NCBI GenBank assembly: GCA_026413605.1
Contig: JAOAKM010000004.1
Span: 1-59,997, forward strand
Reading direction: 5' to 3'
Length of the DNA: 59,997 nt
From: Candidatus Nezhaarchaeota archaeon
Lineage (GTDB): Archaea > Thermoproteota > Methanomethylicia > Nezhaarchaeales > B40-G2
Numbering within the stretch: the stretch's first letter is position 1; every line of letters begins with the position of its first letter. Made by a program: the position numbers and the translations under genes. Shown here piece after piece: positions 29,943 to 39,707 of this stretch. The notes below the pieces were generated by a model. It did not search any database. It was not told where the DNA came from and saw nothing but the letters and a program-made list of their open reading frames with translations.

Positions 29943-30751
29943 CCATGGAAGCGTGGAGGTCAAGGAAGGAATTACTTAATTACGTAAAGTCAACCCTACT
30001 ACGCTACGGCGTAAGACCTAGGAGAAAGCTTGGGCAAAGCTTTACAATAGATCCTTTACTCATAAGAAACATGGTGGATTACGCTGAAGTAGGCCCTAGC
30101 GACGAAGTCCTAGAAGTAGGTGGCGGCGTAGGCTGTTTAACTAAGGCCTTAGCCCTTAAGGCTAGGAGGGTCATTACCGTGGAGGTGGACCCGAGGCTAG
30201 CAATGGTGTTAAGAGAGCTGGCCTATGAGCTCAATAACATTGAGGTTATTGAGGGGGACTTCTTGGACTTAGAGGGAATGAGTGTTGATAAGGTGGTCTC
30301 AACAGCCCCTTACTCTATAGCCTCACCCCTAATTTTAAAGCTGGTTAAGGACTTCAGGTTTAAGATTGCCATACTTACCTTCCAGCTAGAGTTCGCTGAG
30401 AGGTTAGTGGCGGAGCCAGGCTCAGCTAATTATGGGAGGTTGACTGTAGCTACTAGGGCCTATGCGGACATTAAGCTCCTGCGCTGCGTAAGTCGAAGAA
30501 GCTTTTACCCTACACCGAGCGTAGACTCAGCAATAGTAGAAGTAAGGCCAAGGAGAGGCGACTTTAAGGTAGATGATCGCTTCCTTAAGTTAATTGAGAG
30601 GCTCTTTTCACAGCGAAACAAGTTGGCTTTGAGTGTTATTAAGCGAATTAGCCCGGAAGTCGAGCTAGATAGGCTTAGCGACTTGATCAATAAGAGGGTT
30701 AGGGATCTTAGCCTAGAGGATCTACATAGAATCTATCTATGTTTGAGGTAG
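29939..30751 (+). CDS. ksgA: rRNA adenine dimethyltransferase, Dim1/KsgA type, altered motif IV
   Basis: Protein of 270 residues in the family that dimethylates two adjacent adenines near the 3' end of 16S rRNA. The opening RKLGQSFTIDPLLIRNMVDYA and cofactor motif EVGGGVGCLTKALA are normal. The catalytic motif, N-L/I-P-Y in most members, reads STAPYSIASP here at about residues 121-130, so the usual asparagine is replaced. The C-terminal domain is complete (FYPTPSVDSAIVEVRPRR). Start is GTG 29939 overlapping the DUF655 stop; ATG 29945 is equally possible. Confidence 0.9.
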   Translation: MTMEAWRSRKELLNYVKSTLLRYGVRPRRKLGQSFTIDPLLIRNMVDYAEVGPSDEVLEVGGGVGCLTKALALKARRVITVEVDPRLAMVLRELAYELNNIEVIEGDFLDLEGMSVDKVVSTAPYSIASPLILKLVKDFRFKIAILTFQLEFAERLVAEPGSANYGRLTVATRAYADIKLLRCVSRRSFYPTPSVDSAIVEVRPRRGDFKVDDRFLKLIERLFSQRNKLALSVIKRISPEVELDRLSDLINKRVRDLSLEDLHRIYLCLR

Positions 30752-30757
30752 CAGTAA

Positions 30758-31381
30758 ATGGAAATTGAGATAGAAATAGAAGGACTGCGTCTGGCAATTT
30801 GTCAAGGCGCCTACCCACCCTCAGAGGACACTTATCTCCTGCTTGATGAGGTGGGCAGAAGAAGAGCGGTCACGGCCCTTGAAGTGGGCTCCGGGACTGG
30901 TCTTGTGGCTTTAAAGATAGCCAGCAACGGCTCCTTTACTGTAGCATCAGACATAGACCCTAAGGCTGCCCACTGCACTAAGCTAAATGCCAAAAGGAAC
31001 GGTCTAAGTAGCTTAGTCGATGTAACCATTGGGGACCTGATGTCTCACTTTAGAGACCGGTGTTTCGACTTAATAGCCTTCAATCCACCTTACCTTCCGG
31101 TCAATGACCGGGATGTAAGATGGTCTGGAGGATCGAGCGGCAGGGAAGTTTCTAACAGATTTATTAATGAAGTACACTTAAAGCTCAAGCCTGAGGGCGT
31201 GCTCCTTCTTGTACAATCTACTCTCTCAGGGGTTAGTGAAGCCATAAGCAAGTTGAAGGCAAAGGGGCTGCAGGCTAGTGTAATACGAGCGGTTAAGGTG
31301 GGCTTATTTGAGGAGGTCGTGTTAATCGAGGCCCTGAGATTGAACCTTGAGCAAGATTCTTCGAAAGCCCCCAGCGAGTAG
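30758..31381 (+). CDS. HemK/Mtq2-type protein glutamine methyltransferase
   Basis: Methylase of 207 residues. The cofactor motif ALEVGSGTGLVALKIA is near residue 40 and the catalytic motif FNPPYLPV is near residue 108. In archaea this short form without an N-terminal domain is like eukaryotic Mtq2, which methylates the GGQ glutamine of release factor. The candidate target, aRF1 with its GGQ, is encoded at 42247. Its 3' end overlaps the convergent TrmJ-like gene by 60 bases. Confidence 0.85.
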   Translation: MEIEIEIEGLRLAICQGAYPPSEDTYLLLDEVGRRRAVTALEVGSGTGLVALKIASNGSFTVASDIDPKAAHCTKLNAKRNGLSSLVDVTIGDLMSHFRDRCFDLIAFNPPYLPVNDRDVRWSGGSSGREVSNRFINEVHLKLKPEGVLLLVQSTLSGVSEAISKLKAKGLQASVIRAVKVGLFEEVVLIEALRLNLEQDSSKAPSE

Positions 31382-32041
31382 GGAGGCTTCTCTGCTAGCT
31401 AAGAAGCTCCTACTAAGCACGTTTCGAAGAGCCTTAACAGTTAGTCTAAGTCTAGTGCTTTCTAAACCGGAGGCTTTAAGCAGAGACTCAAAGTGAGAAA
31501 TCACCGCCTCAACTACTTTTCTGTCAGCAGGTTTAGCATGGCTTACCTTCTGCTTAACCTCGAAAGCCTTGTAGAGCTCATAGAGAATTATGCCGGCAGC
31601 CATCGCTACGTTTAAGACAGGGTACTTTGGGTCCGCTGGGATGGTGACGACCACGTCGCAAAGCTCCAGCTCCCTGTTAAGCAAGCCAATACTTTCCCTC
31701 CCTAGCAATATGGCCACAATGCCAGCTCTATACCTTGAAAGGTAGCGAGCCAGCTCCTCTGGAAATATTGTTATTCTAGTCAAGTTAGAAGAGCTGGTCG
31801 CAGGCACTGCCGTAGAGCCGACAATTATTGATACGTCAGCTATGGCTTCCTTAAGAGACGACACTACTACCACAGAGTCCAAGATGTCGCTTGCGTGAGC
31901 TGCGTAGAGCCTGGCTTCGTCTAGCTTAGCCTTAGGATTAACTAAGTATAATTGTCTAAAACCAAAGTTCTTCATTACCCTAGCAACGCTTCCTACGTTG
32001 CCTCCTTTCTCCGGCTCTACCATCACCATCCTCACTATCAA
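31322..32041 (-). CDS. SpoU/TrmJ-family RNA 2'-O-methyltransferase
   Basis: Knotted (SPOUT) methylase of 239 residues. Motif 1 is VEPEKGGNVGSVARVMKNFGF near the start; motifs 2 and 3 are GIVAILLGRESIGLLNRELELC and VTIPADPKYPVLNVAMAAGIILYELY. It best matches archaeal TrmJ, which 2'-O-methylates position 32 of tRNA, with a basic C-terminal extension. I favour TTG 32041 with GGTGA before it, over the longer start at 32053. Confidence 0.85.
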   Translation of the reverse strand: MIVRMVMVEPEKGGNVGSVARVMKNFGFRQLYLVNPKAKLDEARLYAAHASDILDSVVVVSSLKEAIADVSIIVGSTAVPATSSSNLTRITIFPEELARYLSRYRAGIVAILLGRESIGLLNRELELCDVVVTIPADPKYPVLNVAMAAGIILYELYKAFEVKQKVSHAKPADRKVVEAVISHFESLLKASGLESTRLRLTVKALRNVLSRSFLASREASLLAGGFRRILLKVQSQGLD

Positions 32042-32181
32042 GTAAATCACCAAGCAACAGACTCTAATAGGAAGTAAGGTTTCCTTAGTAAGCTGCGGTT
32101 AGCGCATATTATTAATGTCTATCGATAATCAGCTATGTTACTGAGTTGAAAAATGCTGGTCATGTCAAGCTGAGGCAAACC

Positions 32182-32190
32182 TTTATATAA
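32182..32190 (+). promoter_or_regulatory. TATA box for rpl10e
   Basis: TTTATATAA is a near-consensus archaeal TATA box centred about 33 bases before the L10e ATG. The expected transcript start is near 32212, so the leader is only a few bases. Confidence 0.65.
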
Positions 32191-32218
32191 GGTGCCTCGC
32201 TAATGCCTGAGGTCCAAG

Positions 32219-32743
32219 ATGCCCATACGCCCTGCACGTTGTTATACGAGCCTTAGGGGCCCAGCTTATACTCGGAGGGAGTACATAGGCTCAGGTCTCA
32301 CTCCCAAGGTTGTTAAGTTTAGGATGGGGAATCCTCACGGAGACTTCGACGTAGAACTTAGACTAGTGGCTAAAGAGGCTGGGCAGGTGAGGCATAACGC
32401 TCTTGAGGCTGCTAGGGTCATGGCGAGCAAGCTTTTGTCTTCAGCATTAACTGAGCAGGGCTACTACTTGGTCATTCACGTCTATCCTCACCATGTCTTA
32501 AGAGAGAATAAAATGATGGCGTTCGCAGGGGCTGATAGGCTTCAGGACGGCATGAGGTTAGCTTTTGGAGATCCCATAGGGCTAGCTGCTAGAATTCAAC
32601 CAGGCCTCACGATAATGTCAGTTAAGACCAGGAGTGAGAAGGTACAAATAGCCAAGCAGGCATTAAAGAGGGCAGCCTCTAAGCTCCCAATTCCGTGTAG
32701 GATCATCGTCGAGCCCATTAACAGAGACGCGACAACCCCCTAA
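32219..32743 (+). CDS. rpl10e: 50S ribosomal protein L10e (L16 family)
   Basis: Large-subunit protein of 174 residues that touches the peptidyl-transferase centre. MPIRPARCYTSLRGPAYTRREYI and RLVAKEAGQVRHNALEAARVMASK with YPHHVLRENKMMAFAGADRLQDGMRLAFG are diagnostic. Start ATG. It is monocistronic with its own strong TATA box and converges on ppsA. Confidence 0.97.
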   Translation: MPIRPARCYTSLRGPAYTRREYIGSGLTPKVVKFRMGNPHGDFDVELRLVAKEAGQVRHNALEAARVMASKLLSSALTEQGYYLVIHVYPHHVLRENKMMAFAGADRLQDGMRLAFGDPIGLAARIQPGLTIMSVKTRSEKVQIAKQALKRAASKLPIPCRIIVEPINRDATTP

Positions 32744-32793
32744 GATAACAGCACAGGGTCCTTAAAACGTAGACATGAATGACTTATACATTG

Positions 32794-32809
32794 TAATTTA
32801 CTTAAATTA
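32794..32809. terminator. AT-only palindrome between convergent genes
   Basis: TAATTTA and TAAATTA are separated by two bases, followed by AAAAAATT. It lies in the gap between convergent rpl10e and ppsA, so a shared termination region is plausible. The evidence is composition and position only. Confidence 0.3.
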
Positions 32810-32834
32810 TGTAAAAAATTAGATGTGATGTGCT

Positions 32835-35228
32835 CTACTCTCGCTTGAAGTTTCTCTCTACCTTGAGTTGAGCTAAGCGCTCAAGGATAATCTTCATCTC
32901 AACACTAGCAACGAGGTGCCTAGTTTGAGCAACAACGTCAGGGTTAACACTAATGCTATCGATACCGCAGCGAACTAGGAACTCAGTGAACTCGGGATAG
33001 ACGCTTGGCCCTTGGCCACAGATGCTGACAGTGACCCCGTGCCTATGGGCAATTTTAATGAGGTACTCAATGGCCCTTTTAACTGCAGGGTCTCTCTCAT
33101 CAAAGTACCTAGGATCAATTTCAGGCAGAATCTGTGAGTCTCTATCAGTCCCAAGGATAAGTTGAGTTAAGTCATTACTGCCTATGCTAAAGCCGTCAAA
33201 GTACCTACAGAACTCTTCAGCCATGAAGATAACGGACGGCACTTCCACCATGGCCCATACCTTAAAGTCCCTCCCCCTCCTAAGCCCCTCCTCCTCCATA
33301 AGCTTAAGAACTTCTTCAACCTCCCAGGTAGTTCTAACGAAGGGCAACATTACCCACACGTTCCTGAGCCCCATTTCATCACGCACCTTCTTAATGGCTT
33401 TAAGTTCAAGCTTAAACGCTTCTCGATACTGAGGGCTTATATAGCGGCTCACGCCTCTCCATCCCAGCATCGGGTTGTCCTCGTGAGGTTCATACTTCTC
33501 ACCGCCCTTGAGCTGTCTGTACTCATTAGTCTTAAAGTCACTCAGCCTGACAACTACAGGCCTTGGGTATATTTCACGAGCGACCATCGCTATTCCCTCA
33601 GCTAACTTGTCTACGAACTTCTTCTCCTGCTTAGTCTCAATTAAGTATAGTGGGTGCTCACCTATCCAGCTGGCCATGATGAATTCTATTCGCATTAGAC
33701 CGATTCCATCAAACGGTAGGTTTCTGTATTCCGAAATTTTCTCGGGGACCCCTAAATTCATGAGGATCTTAGTCCCAGTTACCTGTACAAAGCCGCGAGC
33801 TTCGCTTACCGTTAAGGCTGCAGGGGCTTGTGAAGGCTTAGTTTCCGACAAGATAGCATCTACCTTACCCTCATAGACTACTCCGACCCTGGCATCTACA
33901 GTGTACTCCCCCCCGGTCTTCATTAATTTAGTAGCATTACCAGTGCCTACAATCGCTGGGATCCCTAGCTCGCGACTCACAATGGCAGCATGACATGTCA
34001 TTCCACCATCGTCAGTCACAATAGAGCTAGCCATCCTCATAAAGGGCACCCAATCAGGGTTGGTCATCTTCGTAACTAATATGTCCCCCTTCTTAAACGA
34101 CGAAGCTAGCTCTTCAGGTGAAAGAGCGACCCTCGCTACGCCAAAAGCAATACCTGGGCTCGCCGGAAGCCCCTTAACTAAGGGAAGCGCTGGCGCAATA
34201 GTATCTTTACGAAGTTCAAGAGAAGGGGCCTTTAACCCCCAAATAGTCTCAGGTCTGCTTTGCACAATGAAAACATTACTAGGAAATGGTAGATCGCGAT
34301 CGATAGCCCATTCTATATCTTGTGGCCTACCGTAGTGATTTTCGATCTTAATTGCAAGCTCAGCAAGCACCTTGACTTCTTCGGGAGATAGGCAAGGCTG
34401 TTTTCTACGCTCAGGCGGAACGCTAGTGCGCACCGTTCTTCCTGTCTCAGGATCATGTACATACTCTACTACTTTTTCAGCTATTTGTTCTTCGACTATC
34501 TTTAGGGTGCTCTTATCCACTATGAAGCGATCAGGGGTGACTGAGCCACTAACAACTCCTTCACCCAGTCCCCAGCTACCTTCAATAACTATCTTAGAAT
34601 GGTCGCCGGTGACAGGATGGATGGTAAATATTACGCCAGCCGACTTAGAGTTGACCATCTTCTGTATCACCACACTCATCAACACTTTTTCGTGAGGAAA
34701 GCCCTTTTGCTGGCGATAGAAGATAGCTCTAGGTGTGAACAAGCTTGACCAGCATTTTACAACTTTCCTAAGCAATTCCTCCTCCCCTCTTACATTAAGA
34801 TACGTTTCCTGCTGACCTGCAAAGCTAGCGTCAGGTAAGTCTTCAGCTGTAGCGCTCGACCTAACGGCTACGTATGCTTCACCGACCCCAATTCTCGCTG
34901 ATAACTCGCGATAACTTAGTCTTATGGCCTCTTCAACCTCAGGAGGTATAGGGGTGCTCTCTATAATGCCTCTTATCTCCGTACTAACTTCTTCGTACTC
35001 ACGAGGATCGTCTGGGTGCTTAATTTTCTCTTTGATTACCTGATATATCTTGTCCTTGATGTCAGCCTTCTCTATGAAGTGCTGATAGGCTTGAGCTGTC
35101 ACCACGAAGCCTGGGGGCACAGGTATCCCAGCCCTCAACATCTCCCCTAAGTTGGCCCCCTTACCACCAGCCTTAGCTATATCATGCTTCCCTAGCTGCT
35201 CAAACCATAGGATAAACTGTTCAGACAT
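32835..35228 (-). CDS. ppsA: Phosphoenolpyruvate synthase
   Basis: Enzyme of 797 residues that makes PEP from pyruvate and ATP, the entry to gluconeogenesis. The N-terminal ATP-grasp part has [28 protein letters not shown] and [23 protein letters not shown]. The swivelling phosphohistidine motif [23 protein letters not shown] is in the middle. The PEP/pyruvate barrel ends with [20 protein letters not shown] and [12 protein letters not shown] carrying the catalytic cysteine. I chose ATG 35228 ([16 protein letters not shown]); the frame is open 31 codons further but that part is not family-like. Confidence 0.97.
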   Translation of the reverse strand: MSEQFILWFEQLGKHDIAKAGGKGANLGEMLRAGIPVPPGFVVTAQAYQHFIEKADIKDKIYQVIKEKIKHPDDPREYEEVSTEIRGIIESTPIPPEVEEAIRLSYRELSARIGVGEAYVAVRSSATAEDLPDASFAGQQETYLNVRGEEELLRKVVKCWSSLFTPRAIFYRQQKGFPHEKVLMSVVIQKMVNSKSAGVIFTIHPVTGDHSKIVIEGSWGLGEGVVSGSVTPDRFIVDKSTLKIVEEQIAEKVVEYVHDPETGRTVRTSVPPERRKQPCLSPEEVKVLAELAIKIENHYGRPQDIEWAIDRDLPFPSNVFIVQSRPETIWGLKAPSLELRKDTIAPALPLVKGLPASPGIAFGVARVALSPEELASSFKKGDILVTKMTNPDWVPFMRMASSIVTDDGGMTCHAAIVSRELGIPAIVGTGNATKLMKTGGEYTVDARVGVVYEGKVDAILSETKPSQAPAALTVSEARGFVQVTGTKILMNLGVPEKISEYRNLPFDGIGLMRIEFIMASWIGEHPLYLIETKQEKKFVDKLAEGIAMVAREIYPRPVVVRLSDFKTNEYRQLKGGEKYEPHEDNPMLGWRGVSRYISPQYREAFKLELKAIKKVRDEMGLRNVWVMLPFVRTTWEVEEVLKLMEEEGLRRGRDFKVWAMVEVPSVIFMAEEFCRYFDGFSIGSNDLTQLILGTDRDSQILPEIDPRYFDERDPAVKRAIEYLIKIAHRHGVTVSICGQGPSVYPEFTEFLVRCGIDSISVNPDVVAQTRHLVASVEMKIILERLAQLKVERNFKRE

Positions 35229-35311
35229 CGCTGAGCCCCGGGGTGACATTTGCAAGGAAGGCGCTCCTCTATTTAACTTTCTTCCACATCTATAGCTTAG
35301 TAGAGTTGTTG

Positions 35312-35443
35312 TTGACAACAAGTAAAGCTCGGACCTTAAGCTGCGTGGAGAAAGCTCTCACATTTTTACTATGCGGGCAATACTTAGCTATTGAGAGAGG
35401 TGAAGAAGCTCTTAGAGTTTACGGGGAAGGTTACGCAATTTAG
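35312..35443 (+). CDS. Possible small protein, 43 residues
   Basis: A frame between ppsA and the radical SAM gene translating as [18 protein letters not shown] followed by [20 protein letters not shown] and a short tail. TTG 35312 is preceded at the right distance by the AT-rich CTATTTAAC (about 35269-35277). Amino-acid use looks coding-like, but I recognise no family and the length is small. It may be chance. Confidence 0.35.
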   Translation: MTTSKARTLSCVEKALTFLLCGQYLAIERGEEALRVYGEGYAI

Positions 35444-35468
35444 AAGCTGCCATAGGTAAGCTACAGGC

Positions 35469-36932
35469 TCATGAACCACCTCGAAGAAGACACTTTAAAA
35501 AGAAGGGCAGGGCCCTTCTCCTCAAGGATACTTCAAGATCTGGTAGCCTCAATTTACGAACTAAGACCTGTTTAAGCACATGGCCCAGCGCCTTAAAGAG
35601 TGGTATGCTACGCTTAATCAACTGTTTAGCTATATAGTTCGGCCTTAGGTAAAAGGTTATGTAGGCTTGCTTCCACTTCAGGAGCATGTACTTACGGTTA
35701 AACTCCTTGGTCTCAAAGACAGGGGTAACTATGTCGTATTTAGACCAGTCCTCTTCAACCAATAACCGAGACCTCTTGAGCTCTTCGTAAAGAAACGTTC
35801 CAGGAAACGGTGTCGTGATGCAAAACTGGGCTATGTCACTTTCAAGTTGCTTAACGAACTTCACGGTCTCTTCTACGTCCCTCCTAGTTTCCGTTGGCCA
35901 AAACAGCATCACCGAGGCTATAGTATTAATTCCCAATCTTCTGCAGAGCTTAAAAGCCTCGACTATTTTTTCAACGGTTAAGCCCTTGCCCATCTCCTTC
36001 AAGGTCCTAGATGACTTAGACTCGACACCAAAGTATATAGTATGACAGCCTGCCTTCTTCATCTCGAGCAGGAGAAGAGGGTCCACGCTATCAACTCTAG
36101 CACTGCACCCCCAAGTTACCTTCAGCTTCCTGCGCCTTATTTCACGACATATCTCCTTAACCCTCTTACGGCTTAAGGTGAAGATGTCATCGACAAAGGA
36201 AAAGTCAGATATCTTGTAAGTGTATATGTGGTGTTCCAGCTCATCGACTACTCTTGATGGATCACGTGTTCTCCACTTACCTCTATTAAGTTTCCAAGAA
36301 ATGCAGAAGCTACATCTAAATGGGCAGCCTCTACTTGTCACAACAGGAAGAGAAGGAGGCTTAGTGCCAAATGAACGGTAAAGGTCTAATGGTAGTTGTC
36401 GGTAAGATGGAAAAGGCAAGGAGTCTAAGTTCTCTATTAAGGGCCTGTCCGGCTCTCTGCGCACGCTACCGTCTGTTTCGCGATACGTAAGACCTAAAGT
36501 ACCATTAAGAGGTCTCCCGGCTTCTAGTCTCTCCAATAGCTCAATAAAAGTCTGTTCCCCCTCACCCCTCACCACAATATCTACTTCGTTACACTCAGAC
36601 AACGTTTCCTTGTCTAGGAAAGTTACGTGGGGGCCGCCCATGACGACAAACGATTCAGGACGAATCTGCTTAGCTAATCTTGCAGCTCTGTACGCTTGAT
36701 AGATAGTTGACGTTGTGGAGGTTATGCCTACTACGTCTGGCCTCACGATTCTCAATACTATCGATAGGAGGGCTTGCCATTCATCACTAAATGGGTGAGC
36801 ATCGATTACCCAGACCTTAAACCCCCTCTGCTCAAGTACAGCGGTTAAGTACGCAAGCCCAACGTGAGGAGCCTGCAGTTCCTCTGAGGAGGAGCCGCAG
36901 CAAGGGGGAGGATTAAATAACACCGTCCTCAA
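35469..36932 (-). CDS. B12-binding radical SAM protein
   Basis: Protein of 487 residues. An N-terminal cobalamin-binding domain (HVGLAYLTAVLEQRGFKVWVIDA, VVGITSTTSTIYQA, VVMGGPHVTF) is followed by the radical SAM domain with the cluster motif TSRGCPFRCSFC near residue 205. Radical SAM segments FSFVDDIFTLSRKRVKEIC and TIYFGVESKSSRTLKEMGKG follow. This architecture is found in methylases and ring-forming enzymes acting on lipids, hopanoids or cofactors. The substrate is unknown and there is no pathway gene beside it. Confidence 0.88.
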   Translation of the reverse strand: MRTVLFNPPPCCGSSSEELQAPHVGLAYLTAVLEQRGFKVWVIDAHPFSDEWQALLSIVLRIVRPDVVGITSTTSTIYQAYRAARLAKQIRPESFVVMGGPHVTFLDKETLSECNEVDIVVRGEGEQTFIELLERLEAGRPLNGTLGLTYRETDGSVRREPDRPLIENLDSLPFPSYRQLPLDLYRSFGTKPPSLPVVTSRGCPFRCSFCISWKLNRGKWRTRDPSRVVDELEHHIYTYKISDFSFVDDIFTLSRKRVKEICREIRRRKLKVTWGCSARVDSVDPLLLLEMKKAGCHTIYFGVESKSSRTLKEMGKGLTVEKIVEAFKLCRRLGINTIASVMLFWPTETRRDVEETVKFVKQLESDIAQFCITTPFPGTFLYEELKRSRLLVEEDWSKYDIVTPVFETKEFNRKYMLLKWKQAYITFYLRPNYIAKQLIKRSIPLFKALGHVLKQVLVRKLRLPDLEVSLRRRALPFFLKCLLRGGS

Positions 36933-37265
36933 GTCAATTAAGAAATGGGATTAAGACCATTGTAAATTTTTCCACTCAATGACTTTTATCTAGAAAGTAA
37001 TACTTAATGCGACGAGCGAACCTATGATGGACAGTAAGTCTAAAGTAAAGCTTGGAAGTCTATGAAGAACTCAGTCTTCAAGTCTAGACCTCTGGGACAG
37101 CTCCTTACGTGGCATTTTTTAACCAAGCTCTAATTGATGTTCATTCTTAACTAAGAAGGGCCGAGACGTAAAAAGCTACTTGTAAAAGTAACTTTGCAGG
37201 CTGTTAGTTGTAGTGTGTCACGTTCAACCACGTTTAAATAGTACCTGCACCTCTTTACAAATGCC
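36933..37265. other. Intergenic region with hairpin, upstream of pdxS
   Basis: No gene is apparent in these 333 bases. A hairpin at 37058-37089 pairs GTCTA with TAGAC and TGAAGA with TCTTCA around the loop ACTCAG, with four unpaired bases on one side. It lies well upstream of the pdxS TATA box, so it is not a pdxS leader element. A small RNA is possible but unproven. Confidence 0.35.
37232..37240 (+). promoter_or_regulatory. TATA box for pdxS
   Basis: GTTTAAATA is centred about 29 bases before the pdxS ATG at 37266, so the transcript is probably leaderless or nearly so. Confidence 0.6.
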
Positions 37266-38285
37266 ATGAAAACAGAGCTTAGAAATTTGGGCTTTGCAGC
37301 TATCGTAGACTTCTTTTACAGATTGGCTGACTTAGCTGATGAGCTAAGATCCCAAGGGCTCTTTGAATACTTGCCTAAGCGATTAGGCCACTCAGGGCCG
37401 GCTACAGGTACCCTCGCCGTCAAGTTAGGACTTCCGGTTTTTCAGAAAGGAGGAGTATGTATGGATGTAACCAGCCCTGAACAAGCTGAGATAGCTGAAG
37501 ATGCAGGCGCCGTGTCAGTTATGGTATTAGATAAGTTACCTTATGACGTTAGGAAAAGCGGTGGCGTTGCGCGCATGGCAGACCCAAAAGTAATAGAAGA
37601 GGTTATGAAGACAGTAACTATACCGGTGATGGCTAAAGTTAGAATAGGTCATTACTATGAAGCGTTTATATTACAAGAGCTAGGCGTGGACATGATTGAC
37701 GAAAGCGAAGTCTTAACACCAGCTGACGAACAGAGACACATAAATAAGTGGATGTTTAAGGTACCCTTCGTCAATGGCGCCAGGGATCTAGGAGAAGCGC
37801 TTAGAAGAATAAGTGAAGGAGCCTCTATGATACGTACTAAGGGCGAGGCTGGAACAGGTAACGTAGCCGAGGCTGTTAGGCATATGAGGAGCATAAACGC
37901 TGAGATAAAGGCCTTATTAACAATGGCTCCTGAGGATAGGGTCAGGAAGGCAAGGGAGTACGGTGTACCTTATGATCTAGTTGACCTAACGGCTAGAATA
38001 ATGAGGCTGCCTGTTGTGAACTTTGCCGCTGGCGGTATAGCAACACCGGCAGACGCAGCCCTTATGATGTGGCTAGGAGCTGACGGAGTCTTCGTAGGTT
38101 CAGGTATCTTTAAGAGTAAAGACCCCCGTGAGAGAGCTGAGGCTATAGTACTAGCTACTTCCAAGTGGGATGATCCAAAGGTAGTTCTAGAAGCTCAGAA
38201 AATGATCTCTGAGGCTAAAAGTATGATAGGAATTGACATTAAATCACTGAAACCTGAAGAGCTACTACAAGTGAGGGGAGCTTGA
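37266..38285 (+). CDS. pdxS: Pyridoxal 5'-phosphate synthase subunit PdxS
   Basis: Synthase subunit of 339 residues that makes pyridoxal phosphate from ribose 5-phosphate, glyceraldehyde 3-phosphate and ammonia. Signatures are [31 protein letters not shown], the catalytic lysine region [13 protein letters not shown], the second lysine in [21 protein letters not shown], and [30 protein letters not shown]. It overlaps pdxT by 4 bases. Confidence 0.98.
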   Translation: MKTELRNLGFAAIVDFFYRLADLADELRSQGLFEYLPKRLGHSGPATGTLAVKLGLPVFQKGGVCMDVTSPEQAEIAEDAGAVSVMVLDKLPYDVRKSGGVARMADPKVIEEVMKTVTIPVMAKVRIGHYYEAFILQELGVDMIDESEVLTPADEQRHINKWMFKVPFVNGARDLGEALRRISEGASMIRTKGEAGTGNVAEAVRHMRSINAEIKALLTMAPEDRVRKAREYGVPYDLVDLTARIMRLPVVNFAAGGIATPADAALMMWLGADGVFVGSGIFKSKDPRERAEAIVLATSKWDDPKVVLEAQKMISEAKSMIGIDIKSLKPEELLQVRGA

Positions 38286-38884
38286 AGATAGGAGTGCTAG
38301 CTCTGCAAGGAGGAGTGAGTGAGCACATATACATGGTGAGGGCCGCGCTAAATGAGTTAGGCATTAGCGGTGAGGCCATTAAGGTGAGTAGTACTAGTGA
38401 CGTAAAGAATATTGACGGCTTAATAATACCTGGCGGTGAGAGTACAACCATACAGCGGTTAATGGTGAAGCTGGGGCTATGGAACATAGTTAAGGAGCTA
38501 ATAATCGACGGCTTACCTGTATTAGGTACGTGCGCAGGCGCTATATTACTAGCTAAGAGCGTTAAGGATAGAGAAGTTGAGGAGCCAAGAGTTGAGACCT
38601 TAGGGACCATGAGCATAGAGGTGGTGAGGAATTACTTCGGTAGACAGAAGGAAAGCTTTGAAAGCGACATTAAAATCCCCATCTTAGGGGAACAACCATT
38701 TAGAGCAGTATTCATTAGAGCCCCTGCCATAACTAGAGTAAACGTGCCTGCTAGACCGCTTGCTCAATTAAACGACGTCATCGTCGCGGCAGTTGAGGAC
38801 GTTAAACTAGTTACAACATTTCATCCTGAGCTAAGTAAAGACCTTAGGTTACATATGTTCTGGCTTCAAAACATACATAGGTAA
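38282..38884 (+). CDS. pdxT: Pyridoxal 5'-phosphate synthase glutaminase PdxT
   Basis: Class I glutaminase of 200 residues that feeds ammonia to PdxS. The catalytic cysteine is in [14 protein letters not shown] near residue 83, the opening motif is [17 protein letters not shown], and the His-Glu pair is in [10 protein letters not shown] near the end. Start TTG 38282 overlaps the pdxS stop, so the two subunits are co-translated. Confidence 0.97.
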   Translation: MKIGVLALQGGVSEHIYMVRAALNELGISGEAIKVSSTSDVKNIDGLIIPGGESTTIQRLMVKLGLWNIVKELIIDGLPVLGTCAGAILLAKSVKDREVEEPRVETLGTMSIEVVRNYFGRQKESFESDIKIPILGEQPFRAVFIRAPAITRVNVPARPLAQLNDVIVAAVEDVKLVTTFHPELSKDLRLHMFWLQNIHR

Positions 38885-39611
38885 GTCATAAACAGAATGG
38901 ACTATTTCCATCACTAGTGCAAACCTTAAGTTAACAAGCACAAGACTAGAACAGCTAATAAGTACTGTATAAGTTGATGAGGAAGGACGAAATTGTCATT
39001 AAGAGGAGCAAGCATTCAAAGCCTAACTTTAAAGAGGAGAGCGAAAAATTAGAAAGCATCCGAGGAGGTCCTATAAGCTAATAGCGTAGCATTTGAATAC
39101 AATACCTACAGATTAAAGAAAAGAGTTGCGAGGCTCCCGAATGAAGTAGTAAGTTAGACTTGAATTTAATGACGTAAAGTCGAGACCCTCTTTTCAAGAT
39201 GACTTATTGGCTAGGCTTGTAGATGCAGATGTGACTTTAATTGCTAACTCGTCTATCTACCCTATATCCCTTATTTAACTATATCTAAGGGGTTATGTAC
39301 GGTTTAGAGAGATGAGATATCTTGCGGCCTTACTGACCATGATCGTGTTGACGTAAACGCGGCTACTGAAGGAAGAGTAGTAGCTTCTAAACTCTATTGC
39401 AGCTGTAACTACTAGCTTGTACAGGCTACTTCAACGTAAAAGGAAGGATTAAGTGCGCTAATGAACAATAGAGATTTAAGGCATAGGCGGTTGCTGCGTA
39501 ATTGATATGGGATAGCTTGAAAAGAATAATATCAGGCGGTCTCTTCATTTTCTTAGAGGAGACGCTAAAAGTTGAGGTGGACGTCTGAAGTTCATGAGGG
39601 TGGAGAAGCAA
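38885..39611. other. Long intergenic region without a convincing gene
   Basis: About 727 bases between pdxT and tRNA-Ala. The longest clean frame I see is 34 codons (ATG 38977 to 39081, beginning MRKDEIVIKRSKHSKPNF), which is very basic and of unknown origin. A further stretch near 39190-39280 reads LLARLVDADVTLI before a stop. Many stops in all frames suggest decayed genes rather than live ones. No repeat or transposase remains are recognisable. Confidence 0.4.
38977..39081 (+). CDS. Possible very small basic protein or gene remnant
   Basis: ATG AGG AAG start, 34 residues, rich in lysine and serine, ending SIRGGPIS. A TTG lies just before the ATG but no ribosome site or TATA box is clear. 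It may be a fragment of a lost gene; I recognise no family. Confidence 0.2.
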   Translation: MRKDEIVIKRSKHSKPNFKEESEKLESIRGGPIS

Positions 39612-39683
39612 TGGACCGGGCGGGACTCGAACCCGCGACCCCCCGCGTGCGAGGCGGGTGTTCTACCTCTGAACTACCGGCCC
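39612..39683 (-). tRNA. tRNA-Ala(CGC)
   Basis: On the minus strand GGGCCGG opens the acceptor stem, pairing with CCGGTCC (one G-U pair), and the discriminator is A. The anticodon arm is CCCGC-CTCGCAC-GCGGG with anticodon CGC, and the T arm is CGCGGG-TTCGAGT-CCCGC. It has 72 bases, no intron and no encoded CCA. Confidence 0.95.
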
Positions 39684-39707
39684 ATAGATTAATTTAAGGT
39701 GAAGCCT

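Noticed and set aside
35229-35321. Longer ppsA start 31 codons upstream
   Set aside because: The extra residues do not resemble PEP synthase, while ATG 35228 gives the family N-terminus.
39309-39369. Possible C/D box small RNA (GAGATGA, CTGA, ATGATCG, CTGA)
   Set aside because: The C' box is weak and spacing between boxes is longer than usual; no clear rRNA target found by eye.
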